DNA from: Actinomadura graeca
GTDB taxonomy: Bacteria > Actinomycetota > Actinomycetes > Streptosporangiales > Streptosporangiaceae
DNA: 64,000 nucleotides
Assembly: GCF_019175365.1 (NCBI RefSeq)
Contig: NZ_CP059572.1
Location: forward strand, 2,728,001 to 2,792,000
Reading direction: 5' to 3'
This document shows, one piece after another, positions 1 through 8,442 of the stretch (the stretch's first letter is position 1; each line of letters starts with the position of its first letter). The position numbers were made by a program, and so were the translations under genes. The notes below the pieces were generated by a model. That model was not told the DNA's origin and ran no database searches. It saw only the letters and a list, made by a program, of their open reading frames with translations.

Positions 1-538
1 CGCTGACGCCCTCCTCGCCGCCGCCCTCCGACAGCAGGTCCATCCCGGTGACGCGCAGGGTGGAGCCCGTGGGCAGGGACGGCTGGATGATCTGTGTCAG
101 TGGCTTGCTGAGATCGGGCCCCTCGTCCACCGGCTTGCCGGCGGGATGCCGCGGGTAGACGAACCCGAAGGTCGTCCGGCCGTCGGCGCCGACGAACCGG
201 CGGTCGCCGGTGTCGGCGTAGGAGACGACACGGGCGTCCAGCCGTTTCGCGGCGTTCTGGAACGCGGTGGCCAGCGCCGCCCGCACCGCCGGGTCGTCCA
301 CCGTCTTGCCCTGGGGCAGGACGATGACCGGCACCGTGGGCGCGCTGTCGCCGCCGCTCCGGTAGGTGGCGTCGATGGCGTGGTTGGCGTCGCGCGCGGC
401 CGAGCCCGCCGGCGCGAAGTCCTCCACAAGGCGGTCGCTGACCTTGGTGACCGCGAAGGCTCCGGCGGCCGTGACGGCGAGCCAGACCATGGCCACGAAC
501 AACTTGTGCCGTAGCACGAACCTGGAGAATGTTTCCAT
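1..538 (-). CDS. MMPL-family membrane transporter, N-terminal part (gene runs off the left edge)
   Basis: Only the first ~179 residues are present; the gene continues beyond the window. The protein begins METFSRFVLRHKLFVAMVW, with one membrane helix at about residues 11-33. A hydrophilic extracytoplasmic segment follows, including FGFVYPRHPAGKPVDEGP and a TLRVTGMDLL stretch. This is the usual start of MMPL/RND-type transporters, which export lipids or drugs across the actinobacterial membrane. The start at 538 was chosen because the helix follows at normal distance. An in-frame ATG at 586 would add 16 residues (MSTRTAAEVRSAALGL) and cannot be excluded. It is divergent from the kinase gene at 671, with a short shared upstream region. 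The substrate cannot be told from this fragment. Confidence 0.8.
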   Translation of the reverse strand, partial: METFSRFVLRHKLFVAMVWLAVTAAGAFAVTKVSDRLVEDFAPAGSAARDANHAIDATYRSGGDSAPTVPVIVLPQGKTVDDPAVRAALATAFQNAAKRLDARVVSYADTGDRRFVGADGRTTFGFVYPRHPAGKPVDEGPDLSKPLTQIIQPSLPTGSTLRVTGMDLLSEGGGEEGVS

Positions 539-670
539 GAGGCCCAGTGCAGCGGACCGAACTTCAGCCGCCGTCCGGGTGCTCATAGAAAACGCAGAGA
601 ATCGCGAATCACACCGTTCTCTAAGGGTCCGCACAGCGTCAGGCCAGAACGCGACGGGAGACTCACAGAC

Positions 671-2098
671 GTGTCACTGCGAAGACGGCTGATCCTGTCC
701 TCGGTGGCCTTGGCGGCGCTGGGGCTGCTCCTGTCCGGGCTGGCCACGTTCGCGGCGGTGCGCGACTGGACGTCCGAGCGCGACCACCGGATGCTCGCCT
801 CCCCCGGCAGGCACGCCGCGGAGGTCATCGGGGCGCGCCGGGAACTCGCGGTCGCGTCCGCGCCGGACGACGTGACGACCCTGTGGCGCGCGCTCGCCGC
901 CGACGGCGGCATACCGTCGCTGTTCCAGATCCGGGCGGCGGACGGCACGATCCTGCAGACGGTGAACTACGGCCCGGCGCCGGAGCTGCCCCGCGGCCTG
1001 GCGCCGCGCCGCGTGACGGCGGACAATCCCGACGGCGAGCGGTTCAGGACGATCGACACCGGCGGCGACTCGAGCTTCCGGGTCCGGGTGGCCTGGCTGC
1101 CCGACCGTTCCCGCTTCCTCGTCATCGGCGTCCAGAGCATCGAGTCGGAGGAGTTCGAGGGCCGCACCACCGGCTCGATGGCCGTGTTCGGGTTTCTGGC
1201 GCTCCTGGGGGTGGCGCTGGTGGCCGGCACGGTGGTCAAGCGCGGGCTCCGCCCGCTGGAGCAGTTCGGCGCGACGGCCGCGGCCATCGGCGCGGGCGAC
1301 CTGACCCGGCGGGTGACGCGGGCCGACCCGCGGACCGAGGTGGGGCGGCTCGGCCAGGCCCTGAACGGGATGCTCGCCCAGATCGAGGCGGCGTTCCGGG
1401 AGCGGCGGACGGCCGAGGACCGGCTGCGCCGCTTCGTCGCCGACGCCTCGCACGAGCTGCGCACCCCCGTCGCCACGATCCGGGGGTACGCCGAGCTGTT
1501 CCGGCGCGGGGCGGCGCAGCGTCCCGAGGACCTCGCGAAGGCGATGGCGCGTATCGAGTCCGAGGCCGAGCGGATGGGCGTGCTGGTGGACGAGCTGCTC
1601 CTGCTCGCCCGGCTCGACCAGGGCAGGCCGCTGGAGCGCGAGCCCGTGGACCTCGGCGCGCTCGCCGGCGACGCGGTGTCGGACGCGCGGGCCGTCGCGC
1701 CGGACCGTCCGGTGGAGCTCAGGGGGGACGGCCCGCTCGTGGTCAGCGGCGACGCCGACCGGCTCCGCCAGGTGCTGGCGAACCTGCTGGCCAACGTGCG
1801 CCAGCACACCCCGGAGGGGACCCCGGCGGTCGTGCGGTACGGCGAGCGCGAGGGCGGCGCGGTGCTGGAGGTCGAGGACGAGGGGCCCGGCCTGACCGCG
1901 GAGCAGCGGTCGCACGCCCTGGAGCGGTTCTACCGGGCGGACGCGGCCCGCTCACGGCACCGGGGCGGCGCGGGGCTCGGCCTGTCGATCGTGGACGCGG
2001 TGGTGTCGGCGCACGGCGGCGAGGTCCGCCTGGAGGCCGCGCCGGCGGGCGGCACGCTCGTCCGGATTCGGCTTCCCCTGGACGGTGCCCGACAATAA
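671..2098 (+). CDS. Two-component sensor histidine kinase (HAMP-HisKA-HATPase)
   Basis: A 475-residue membrane kinase. Visible in order: TM1 (about 7-28), an extracellular sensor segment (about 30-165), TM2 (about 170-192), a HAMP linker (about 193-245), and a HisKA motif ASHELRTPVATIRGYAELF with the phospho-acceptor at His261. An ATPase domain follows with N-box LANLLANVRQHTPEG, G1 box DEGPGL and G2 GGAGLGLSI. The start is GTG with GGGAG 11 nt upstream. It should autophosphorylate and pass phosphate to an OmpR-type regulator, but no such regulator is adjacent. The neighbour is a divergent MMPL transporter, and the next regulator downstream belongs to a different kinase class. It is therefore an orphan kinase within this window. 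The signal is unknown. Confidence 0.92.
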   Translation: MSLRRRLILSSVALAALGLLLSGLATFAAVRDWTSERDHRMLASPGRHAAEVIGARRELAVASAPDDVTTLWRALAADGGIPSLFQIRAADGTILQTVNYGPAPELPRGLAPRRVTADNPDGERFRTIDTGGDSSFRVRVAWLPDRSRFLVIGVQSIESEEFEGRTTGSMAVFGFLALLGVALVAGTVVKRGLRPLEQFGATAAAIGAGDLTRRVTRADPRTEVGRLGQALNGMLAQIEAAFRERRTAEDRLRRFVADASHELRTPVATIRGYAELFRRGAAQRPEDLAKAMARIESEAERMGVLVDELLLLARLDQGRPLEREPVDLGALAGDAVSDARAVAPDRPVELRGDGPLVVSGDADRLRQVLANLLANVRQHTPEGTPAVVRYGEREGGAVLEVEDEGPGLTAEQRSHALERFYRADAARSRHRGGAGLGLSIVDAVVSAHGGEVRLEAAPAGGTLVRIRLPLDGARQ

Positions 2099-2312
2099 CG
2101 CCGGATTTGCCTATTAGTAAACGCTCATGAGCCCGATTCACCTTTTCCGCATTTCTCACGGCCAGTAAGGCGACTTGATCAGAGTGTAGCAATGGCCCAA
2201 CGAACCGGTGGCCGATACTGAGGATAAACTTACAAACTTCTTGCAGAACAATGTGCACCGGTATAGAGTCGGCGGCGACGGGGTGGCCTCCTAGCGAGGT
2301 AGCAAGCGATCT

Positions 2313-2326
2313 GTGACATCGGTCAC
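2313..2326. promoter_or_regulatory. Short dyad upstream of the NarL-type kinase gene
   Basis: GTGAC, four bases, GTCAC: a perfect 5-bp inverted repeat about 60 bp before the kinase start at 2388. The 289-bp stretch 2099-2387 has visibly lower GC than its surroundings and no gene, as expected for a promoter region. The dyad could be a regulator-binding site. That is inference from symmetry and position only. Confidence 0.3.
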
Positions 2327-2387
2327 TCCCAATCCCCGCACTACCTGCACCAATTGTCAGATGTCCTCGGGGCCATGGGGGAAAGTG

Positions 2388-3260
2388 ATGCCCTATACAG
2401 TGACACCGCATTTGACGTGGGAGTTCGCGGTAGATCTCGAATTTCTGATCGGTTTCGTGGTCGGCGCCTCGGTCCTGGCCGGGGTCGTCTGGTCGCGGCG
2501 CCAGCACACCGCACGGGAGGTGGGCGCGGCGGTCCACGGGGAACGGAGGAGGATCGCGCGGGAACTGCACGACACGGTGGGCCACGGAATGCTGCTCATC
2601 TCGATGAGCGCGCGGCGCCTGCCGCTCGCGGCCCCGCGCGCCAAGCCGGTCGCCGAGGCGATCGACGACGCCGTCCACACGACGATGAACGATGTCCGCC
2701 GCCTGGTCGGCGAGTTACGTGAGGGCCCGGGCACCGGCACCGGGCGCGTGCGGGGGCACGCGTGGGACGGCGCCGCCGAGCCCGGACCCGGGCCCACCCT
2801 CGCCGGCGGCATCACCGAGCTCGGCGTCCGGACGCTCGGCGCGGACTTCAGCGTCGCGCTGGAGAACGCCGGCGTCCAGCACCTGCTCAGGGACGAGGTG
2901 CGGCACACCGCCTACCGCATCGTGCAGGAAGGGCTCACCAATGCGGTGAAGCACGACGGTGGACCGGTCCGCGCCTCGCTGCGGTTCGGCGACGAACTCC
3001 ATCTCTGCGTCGCCAGCGGCGCGGCCAGCAGCACCGGCGGAGATATCCACGCGCTGCCGATCGTCCCTTTCACCGAGCACCGCCAGAATGTGCGCCACGG
3101 CCTCGCCGGGCTCCGGGAAAGGGTCGACGCGGTCAACGGCTCCTTCGAATGCGGAACGCCGCCGACCGGTGGATTCCTGCTCCGCGCGCGCATTCCGATG
3201 GTCGAATCCGCGGCCCGCTGGGAGAGCAGGAGAGGCAGATGGATGAGATCCGCGTCCTGA
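2388..3260 (+). CDS. NarL-class sensor histidine kinase (HisKA_3 type)
   Basis: A 290-residue kinase. One N-terminal membrane helix (about residues 18-35, FLIGFVVGASVLAGVVW) precedes the HisKA_3 motif RRIARELHDTVGHGML with phospho-acceptor His61. A degenerate C-terminal ATPase domain follows (EGLTNAVKHDGG as N-box). The ATG at 2388 was chosen because GGGGGAAAG sits just before it. An in-frame GTG at 2313 would add 25 residues but lacks a ribosome site. The gene overlaps the response regulator by 22 bp, so the two are translationally coupled and form a pair. This class usually controls LuxR/NarL-type regulators. The C-terminal glycine-rich ATP box is not obvious, so the ATPase domain may be shortened. 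Confidence 0.85.
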   Translation: MPYTVTPHLTWEFAVDLEFLIGFVVGASVLAGVVWSRRQHTAREVGAAVHGERRRIARELHDTVGHGMLLISMSARRLPLAAPRAKPVAEAIDDAVHTTMNDVRRLVGELREGPGTGTGRVRGHAWDGAAEPGPGPTLAGGITELGVRTLGADFSVALENAGVQHLLRDEVRHTAYRIVQEGLTNAVKHDGGPVRASLRFGDELHLCVASGAASSTGGDIHALPIVPFTEHRQNVRHGLAGLRERVDAVNGSFECGTPPTGGFLLRARIPMVESAARWESRRGRWMRSAS

Positions 3261-3895
3261 TCGTCGATGATCAGCCGCTGGTGCGCAACGGGCTGCGGGC
3301 CACTTTCGACGGCGCACCCGACATCGTGGTCGTCGGCGAGGCCGCCAACGGGGTCGAGGCGGTCCGCGGCGTCCGTTCACTGAAACCCGATCTCGTGCTG
3401 ATGGACATCCACATGCCGCGGATGGACGGGCTGGAGGCGACGCGCGAGATCTGCGCGCCCGGCTCCGGGATCGACGCCAAGGTCATCATCCTGACGATGT
3501 TCGACCAGGACGAGCACCTCTTCGAGGCGCTGCGCATCGGCGCGACCGGCTTCATCCTCAAGGACGCGCCGGCGCGCACGCTCGTGGAGGCCGTGCAGGA
3601 GGTCGCGGCGGGCGGGGCGCTGCTGTCGGCGTCGGTGACGCGGCGGCTCGTCCGGGAGTTCGCGCGCCGGCCCACGCTGTCCACCGTCCGCACGGTGGAG
3701 CTGCCCGAGCTGACCGACCGCGAGCTGGACGTGTTCAAGCTGCTCGTGCGGGGCCACAGCAACGACGAGATGGCCGAGCTGCTCACCCTCGGCGCGAGCA
3801 CCGTGAAATCGCACGTCAAGCACCTCTACCAGAAGCTCGGCGTGCGTGACCGGGTCCAGGTCGTGATCTACGCCTACGAGAACGGGCTGGTGTAG
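3239..3895 (+). CDS. NarL/FixJ-family response regulator
   Basis: A 218-residue regulator with an N-terminal receiver domain: acidic pair in VLIVDDQPLVRNG, phospho-acceptor Asp56 in LVLMDIHMPRMDG, conserved Lys in GFILKDAP. A C-terminal LuxR-type helix-turn-helix begins at ELTDRELDVFKLLVRG and includes GASTVKSHVKHLYQKLGV. The ATG at 3239 is preceded by GGAGAGCAGGAGAGG and lies inside the end of the kinase gene, so this is the cognate regulator of the 2388 kinase. It should bind DNA as a phosphorylated dimer. Its targets may include the adjacent polysaccharide locus, but nothing in the sequence proves that. Confidence 0.93.
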   Translation: MDEIRVLIVDDQPLVRNGLRATFDGAPDIVVVGEAANGVEAVRGVRSLKPDLVLMDIHMPRMDGLEATREICAPGSGIDAKVIILTMFDQDEHLFEALRIGATGFILKDAPARTLVEAVQEVAAGGALLSASVTRRLVREFARRPTLSTVRTVELPELTDRELDVFKLLVRGHSNDEMAELLTLGASTVKSHVKHLYQKLGVRDRVQVVIYAYENGLV

Positions 3896-3898
3896 CCG

Positions 3899-4357
3899 AT
3901 GCCGGATCCCGACCAGGCCCCGTCCCCGCCCGTCCCGGCACGGACGCGGGACCACCTGATCGCCGTCGCCGTCGCCGACGGCCGCTGCGGGATGGCCGCC
4001 GCCCACCGCGCGGCCCGTCTCGCGGCGGCCTCCGGCGGCACGGTGACGATGGCGCTGCTGACCCGGCCGCCCTGGGCGGCGGCGTTCGAGCCGTCGGCGA
4101 TGGCGTGCTGGCGCAACGGCGACCTGGAGATCGCCGCGCTCATCCGGCTGTCGGCGATCTTCGACCCGGCCGGGGTCGGCTGGCGCATGGCGGTGGTCGA
4201 CGGCGACCCGGCCCGGGGCATCGTCCGCCTCGCCCGGCGGCATCCGCCGGACTGGGTGCTGGTGCCGCGCCCGCGCCGCCCGCTTCCGCGGGCGGGCGGC
4301 CGCCGCCTCGCGGCCGTCCTGCGCTCCCGGCACGGGCTCCCCCTCCTGATCGTGTGA
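3899..4357 (+). CDS. UspA-like small protein of unknown function
   Basis: A 152-residue soluble protein starting three bases after the response-regulator stop, so co-transcribed with the kinase/regulator pair. A proline-rich N-terminus precedes a segment that reads like a universal-stress-protein fold: LIAVAVADGRCGMAAAHRAARLAA, then a central helix-rich part, and a C-terminal RRHPPDWVLVPRP...RRLAAVLRSRHGLPLLIV. That end resembles the last strand and helix of UspA domains. The classical ATP motif G-2x-G-9x-G(S/T) is not clear. Assignment to the Usp superfamily is tentative. Convergent with the next gene, 22 bp apart. Confidence 0.6.
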   Translation: MPDPDQAPSPPVPARTRDHLIAVAVADGRCGMAAAHRAARLAAASGGTVTMALLTRPPWAAAFEPSAMACWRNGDLEIAALIRLSAIFDPAGVGWRMAVVDGDPARGIVRLARRHPPDWVLVPRPRRPLPRAGGRRLAAVLRSRHGLPLLIV

Positions 4358-4379
4358 GGCGGGGGCCCGGCCGGGGGCG

Positions 4380-5639
4380 TCAGAGGAGTTCGGTGGTGTC
4401 GTCCGGTGTCGCGCGGGTGTGGCCGACGGCGTCGAACAGCAGCCGGGCGTGCCGGGTGAGCGTCGCCGGGTCGTAGGTCTTGTGCCCGGTGAGGACGATC
4501 GTCAGGTCCGCGGCCTCCAGCGCGTCCGGCAGCGGCCCCGCGCCGGGCACGTCGGTGCCGTCCACCTGCCAGGACGCGACGAACGGGTCGTGGTAGGTCA
4601 GTTCCGCGCCGAGGCGGATCAGGCGGCGTGCGACGGGGCGTGCGGGTGATTCGCGTTGGTCGGCGATGTCGGCTTTGTAGGTGACGCCCAGGAGCAGGAC
4701 TTTGGCGCCTTTGAGGGCGCGTCCTTCGCGGTTGAGGAGTTGCTGGGCGCGCTCCACGACGTAGCGGGGCATGCGTTCGTTGATCTCCTGGGCGAGTTCG
4801 ACGAAGCGGAAGGGGTAGCCCAGGGAGCGGACCTTGTAGGACAGGTAGTTGGGGTCGATGGGGATGCAGTGGCCGCCGACGCCGGGGCCGGGGCGGAAGG
4901 GCTGGAAGCCGAAGGGCTTGGTGGCGGCGCAGTCGATGGCGTCCCACAGGTCGATGCCCAACTCGTCGCAGAAGACGGCCATCTCGTTGACCAGGGCGAT
5001 GTTGACGTGGCGGTAGGTGTTCTCCAGGAGTTTGGCCATCTCGGCCTCGCGGGTGCCCTTGGCCTCCACGACCCGGTCGACGAACTTGCCGTAGAACGCC
5101 GAGGCCGCCGACGCGCACGCCGGGGTGAACCCCCCGACGATCTTGGGGGTGTTGCGGATGCCGTAGACGGGGTTGCCGGGGTCGATGCGCTCGGGGGAGA
5201 AGGCCAGGTGGAACTCCTCGCCGGCGGCCAGGCCGGAGGTCTCCAGGATGGGGCGGACGACCTCGTCGGTGGTGCCGGGGTAGGTGGTGGACTCCAGGAT
5301 GACCAGCATGCCCGGTTCCAGGTGGCGGGCGACGGTCTCGGCGGCGCCGCGGACCGCGGTCAGGTCCGGGCCGCCCTCCTCCGACAGCGGCGTGGGCACG
5401 CAGATCACCACCGTGCGCGCGCCGTCCAGGACGCCCTCGTCCAGGGTCGGCGTGAAGCCGTGGGCCAGCATCTCGCCGACCTCGGCGGCCGAGACGTCGT
5501 CGATGTGCGACAGCCCGGCGTCGAGCCCGGCGACCACGCGCGCGTCGCGGTCCAGCCCCCCGGCCTTCAGACCGGCCCGGCACGCCGCGCGGACCAGCGG
5601 CAACCCGACATAGCCGAGCCCGATGACCACCACGTCCAT
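4380..5639 (-). CDS. wecC: UDP-N-acetyl-sugar 6-dehydrogenase (WecC/WbpA-like nucleotide-sugar dehydrogenase)
   Basis: 419 residues, normal length for the family. The N-terminal Rossmann motif GLGYVGLPL is at residues 7-15. The dehydrogenase signatures CVPTPL, STTYPGTTDE and FSPERIDPGN are intact, as is the catalytic cysteine in GPGVGGHCIPIDPNY. The enzyme oxidises C6 of a UDP-HexNAc twice with NAD+, giving a uronic acid for the surface polysaccharide. ManNAc (WecC) and GlcNAc (WbpA) enzymes look alike here. The start MDVVVIGLG fits just after the stop of the epimerase gene (5642), so the two form an operon. It is the last gene of the leftmost polysaccharide operon and convergent with the UspA-like gene. 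Confidence 0.92.
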   Translation of the reverse strand: MDVVVIGLGYVGLPLVRAACRAGLKAGGLDRDARVVAGLDAGLSHIDDVSAAEVGEMLAHGFTPTLDEGVLDGARTVVICVPTPLSEEGGPDLTAVRGAAETVARHLEPGMLVILESTTYPGTTDEVVRPILETSGLAAGEEFHLAFSPERIDPGNPVYGIRNTPKIVGGFTPACASAASAFYGKFVDRVVEAKGTREAEMAKLLENTYRHVNIALVNEMAVFCDELGIDLWDAIDCAATKPFGFQPFRPGPGVGGHCIPIDPNYLSYKVRSLGYPFRFVELAQEINERMPRYVVERAQQLLNREGRALKGAKVLLLGVTYKADIADQRESPARPVARRLIRLGAELTYHDPFVASWQVDGTDVPGAGPLPDALEAADLTIVLTGHKTYDPATLTRHARLLFDAVGHTRATPDDTTELL

Positions 5640-5641
5640 GA

Positions 5642-6718
5642 CTACGCCACCCCCGTCCAGCGCCGGACGACGTCGGCGATGCGGACGCCGGCGTGCCCGT
5701 CCCACAGCGGCGGGGTCCGGTCGGGCCGCTCGGTCCCGCCGAGCGCCTTGGCCGCCGCGGGGACGAGTTCCTCGAAGGTGACGAGGCGGTTGGTGCCGTG
5801 GGTGATGGTGATGGGCCGTTCGGTGTTGGGCCGGACGGTCAGGCACGGCACGCCGAGGATGGTGGTCTCCTCCTGGAGGCCGCCGGAGTCGGTGACGACC
5901 GCGGCGGCGCCGCGGACGGCGGCGATGAAGTCGATGTAGCCGAGTGGTTCCAGGACGTGCACGCGCGGGTGCTCGTCGAGCCCGGCGGCCAGCAGGGTGG
6001 CGCGGCCGCGCGGGTGGACGGGGATGACCAGGTCGGCCAGGTCGGCGACGCCGTGCAGGTGCCGGACCAGCGCGGCGGCGGTCCCGGGCGCGTCGACGTT
6101 GGCGGGGCGGTGCATCGTCGCCAGGACGTACCGCTCGGGCAGCCCGTGCGCGGCCCGGACGCGGCCGGTGTCGAACCGGTCGAGGTTGGCCAGCAGCGTG
6201 TCGATCATCGGGTTGCCGACGAAGTGGGCCCGGGCCACCGGGACGCCCTCGTTGGCCAGGTGCCCGATCGCCTCCGGGCTCGTCACGAAGCACAGGTCGG
6301 ACAGCTGGTCGGTGAGCCGCCGGTTGACCTCCTCGGGCATGGTCATGTCGAAGCTGCGCAGCCCGGCCTCCACATGGGCGACCGGGATGTGCAGCTTGGC
6401 CGCGACCAGCGCGGCGGCGATCGTCGAGTTCACGTCGCCGTACACCACGACCAGGTCGGGCGTGCGGCGGAGGAACTCGCGCTCCAGCCCGACCATCACC
6501 GCGGCGGTCTGCTCGGCGTGCCCGCCGGAGCCCACGCCCAGGTTCACATCGGGCTCGGGCATGCCCAGGTCGTCGAAGAAGACCTTCGACATCTTCTCGT
6601 CGTAGTGCTGCCCGGTGTGCACGACGGTCTGGTCCAGGTCGTCGAGCGCGGCGACCACCGGCGCGGCCTTGACCAGGTTCGGCCGCGTGCCGAGCACGTG
6701 CGTCAGCGAGGTGATCAT
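5642..6718 (-). CDS. wecB: UDP-N-acetylglucosamine 2-epimerase, non-hydrolysing (WecB/WbpI-like)
   Basis: 358 residues. Family motifs are clear: VLGTRPNLVKAAPV at the N-terminus, HTGQHYD, VYGDVNSTIAAAL, AHVEAGLRSFD, MPEEVNRRLTDQ, ATMHRPANVD and the C-terminal nucleotide site VTDSGGLQEE. The enzyme inverts C2 of a UDP-GlcNAc-type sugar to the manno form, and the neighbouring dehydrogenase can then oxidise it. The start ATG at 6718 has AAGGGA eight bases upstream. WecB (UDP-GlcNAc) and WbpI (UDP-GlcNAc(3NAc)A) are related, and the substrate cannot be decided from sequence reading alone. The presence elsewhere in the locus of the other enzymes of the WbpA-B-E-D-I route makes WbpI activity a real alternative. 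Confidence 0.9.
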   Translation of the reverse strand: MITSLTHVLGTRPNLVKAAPVVAALDDLDQTVVHTGQHYDEKMSKVFFDDLGMPEPDVNLGVGSGGHAEQTAAVMVGLEREFLRRTPDLVVVYGDVNSTIAAALVAAKLHIPVAHVEAGLRSFDMTMPEEVNRRLTDQLSDLCFVTSPEAIGHLANEGVPVARAHFVGNPMIDTLLANLDRFDTGRVRAAHGLPERYVLATMHRPANVDAPGTAAALVRHLHGVADLADLVIPVHPRGRATLLAAGLDEHPRVHVLEPLGYIDFIAAVRGAAAVVTDSGGLQEETTILGVPCLTVRPNTERPITITHGTNRLVTFEELVPAAAKALGGTERPDRTPPLWDGHAGVRIADVVRRWTGVA

Positions 6719-6762
6719 TGTGTCCCTTCGATGCCGTCCATGGATTCCGTGGGCGGGAGCCG

Positions 6763-8217
6763 TCAGTATGCCCCCGAACCACGGAAGACGGCGGCGAGCG
6801 TCTTCCAGAGGATCTGCATGTCGAGCACCAGCGACCAGTTCTCGATGTAGCGCAGGTCGAGGCGGACCGACTCCTCCCACGACAGGTCGGAGCGCCCGCT
6901 CACCTGCCACAGCCCGGTCATGCCGGGCTTCACCGCGAGGCGCCGGAACACGTCCTCGCCGTAGCGGTCCACCTCGTCCGGCAGCGGCGGGCGCGGGCCG
7001 ACCAGCGACATCTCGCCGCGCAGCACGTTGACGAGCTGCGGCAGCTCGTCGATGGACCAGCGCCGCAGCCGCGAGCCGATCCGGGTGATCCTGGGGTCGT
7101 CCCTGAGCTTGAACAGCACGCTGCCGGAGGTGTCACGGGCCGCGAGCTCGCGGCGGCGCCGCTCGGCGTCCACGACCATCGTGCGGAACTTCAGCATCCG
7201 GAACCCGTGCCCGCCGAGGCCGACGCGCTCCTGGGAGAAGAAGGCGGGGCCGGGGTCGTCCAGCCGGATGAGCAGCGCCGTCACGGCCCACAGGGGGGAC
7301 AGCAGGACGAGCGCGAAGGCCGCGACCGTCCGGTCGAACACGGCCTTCAGCATCCGCCTCACGCCCGCGAGCTGCGGGTGCTCCACGTGCATCAGCGGCA
7401 GCCCCGCGACGGGGCGGATCGAGGTGCGCGGGCCCGCGATGTCCAGCAGCGCCGACGCCACGAGCAGCTCGGTGTCGGTCCGCTCCAGCTTCCAGGCGAG
7501 CCGCCGCAGCTCGACGCCCGCCAGCTCGGGGCAGGCGAGCACGGCCACCGCGTCGGCGTCGCACCGCCGTACCACGTCGGCGACCTCCCACATCCCGCCC
7601 TCGACCGGGACGGTGCCGACCCGGTCGGCGCCGCCGTCGGCCGGCAGGCAGGCCGCGACGATCTGCATGCCGTGGTGGCGGGCGCGGCCGAACTCGCGGA
7701 CCAGCTCGGTCACCGCCTCGCGGTGGCCGACCGCGACCGCGCGGCGCATGCCCTGGCCGCGGGCCCGGCGCAGGTGCAGGTGCTTGCGCAGCCGGTACCG
7801 CCCGAGCAGGCTCAGCAGCGTCACCGTCGGCAGCGTCACCACCACGAACCCGCGGGCGACCTCGGCCTTGGTGGCGTAGGAAAGGATCGCGACGGCGGCG
7901 GTCAGGCTGATCCCGGCGTCCAGGATGCGCCGGTACTCCTCGGAGCCGGCGCCGAAGAACCGCGACTCATAGGCGCGGGTCGCGGCGACCCAGCCCACCC
8001 AGATCAGCGGCAGCGCCGCCGCGAGCATCGCGTCCGGCCGGGGCGCGGCCGTGTCGTCGCCGAACCGGAACAGGAAGCCGACCACACCGGCCGCGAGAGC
8101 ACAGCAGAAATCTACGGTAATGGCCAGGCGAACATGATCCGAAACCCAGCCGACGCTTCTCGATCGTCGGCGCCGCCACAGCGGGGCGGCCGTTTCCGAA
8201 CGATCGACCACACTCAT
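6763..8217 (-). CDS. Polyprenyl-phosphate glycosyl-1-phosphate transferase (initiating sugar transferase)
   Basis: 484 residues. The N-terminal third is membrane-embedded (about four to five helices, for example LAITVDFCCALAAGVVGFLF). A CoA-binding-like middle domain follows. The C-terminal bacterial sugar-transferase domain contains FFSQERVGLGGHGFRMLKFR, SIDELPQLVNVLRGEMSLVG, the PRPPLPDEVDRY motif and GLWQVSGRSDLSWEESV. The family moves sugar-1-phosphate from a UDP-sugar to undecaprenyl phosphate at the inner membrane, the first step of exopolysaccharide repeat-unit assembly. It heads the 8217-4380 minus-strand group, 44 bp upstream of the epimerase gene. The sugar transferred is not evident. 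Confidence 0.92.
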   Translation of the reverse strand: MSVVDRSETAAPLWRRRRSRSVGWVSDHVRLAITVDFCCALAAGVVGFLFRFGDDTAAPRPDAMLAAALPLIWVGWVAATRAYESRFFGAGSEEYRRILDAGISLTAAVAILSYATKAEVARGFVVVTLPTVTLLSLLGRYRLRKHLHLRRARGQGMRRAVAVGHREAVTELVREFGRARHHGMQIVAACLPADGGADRVGTVPVEGGMWEVADVVRRCDADAVAVLACPELAGVELRRLAWKLERTDTELLVASALLDIAGPRTSIRPVAGLPLMHVEHPQLAGVRRMLKAVFDRTVAAFALVLLSPLWAVTALLIRLDDPGPAFFSQERVGLGGHGFRMLKFRTMVVDAERRRRELAARDTSGSVLFKLRDDPRITRIGSRLRRWSIDELPQLVNVLRGEMSLVGPRPPLPDEVDRYGEDVFRRLAVKPGMTGLWQVSGRSDLSWEESVRLDLRYIENWSLVLDMQILWKTLAAVFRGSGAY

Positions 8218-8442
8218 GCGGGCATCCCCCGTCCCCTCCCCGAGGTCCCGCCCCGCTCCCCCTCCAAGGAACGAATGGCAGGACTGACACGACAGTTAAG
8301 GTGCCAGTTTCCACGGTTAAAGGGAAGGTAATGCACGAAGGTTACCCCTGGCCGTAAGAGGCCGCCTCAACGTTGAACCACCCAGATGGCCGGAATCGGT
8401 CGTACGGCGGGCCGGGGGGTGACCGGAACCTACCCTGACGCC

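Noticed and set aside
8218..8442. A possible riboswitch upstream of the sugar transferase
   Set aside because: Repeated GGTTA-type motifs are visible, but no known riboswitch consensus (for example c-di-AMP or c-di-GMP) could be matched.
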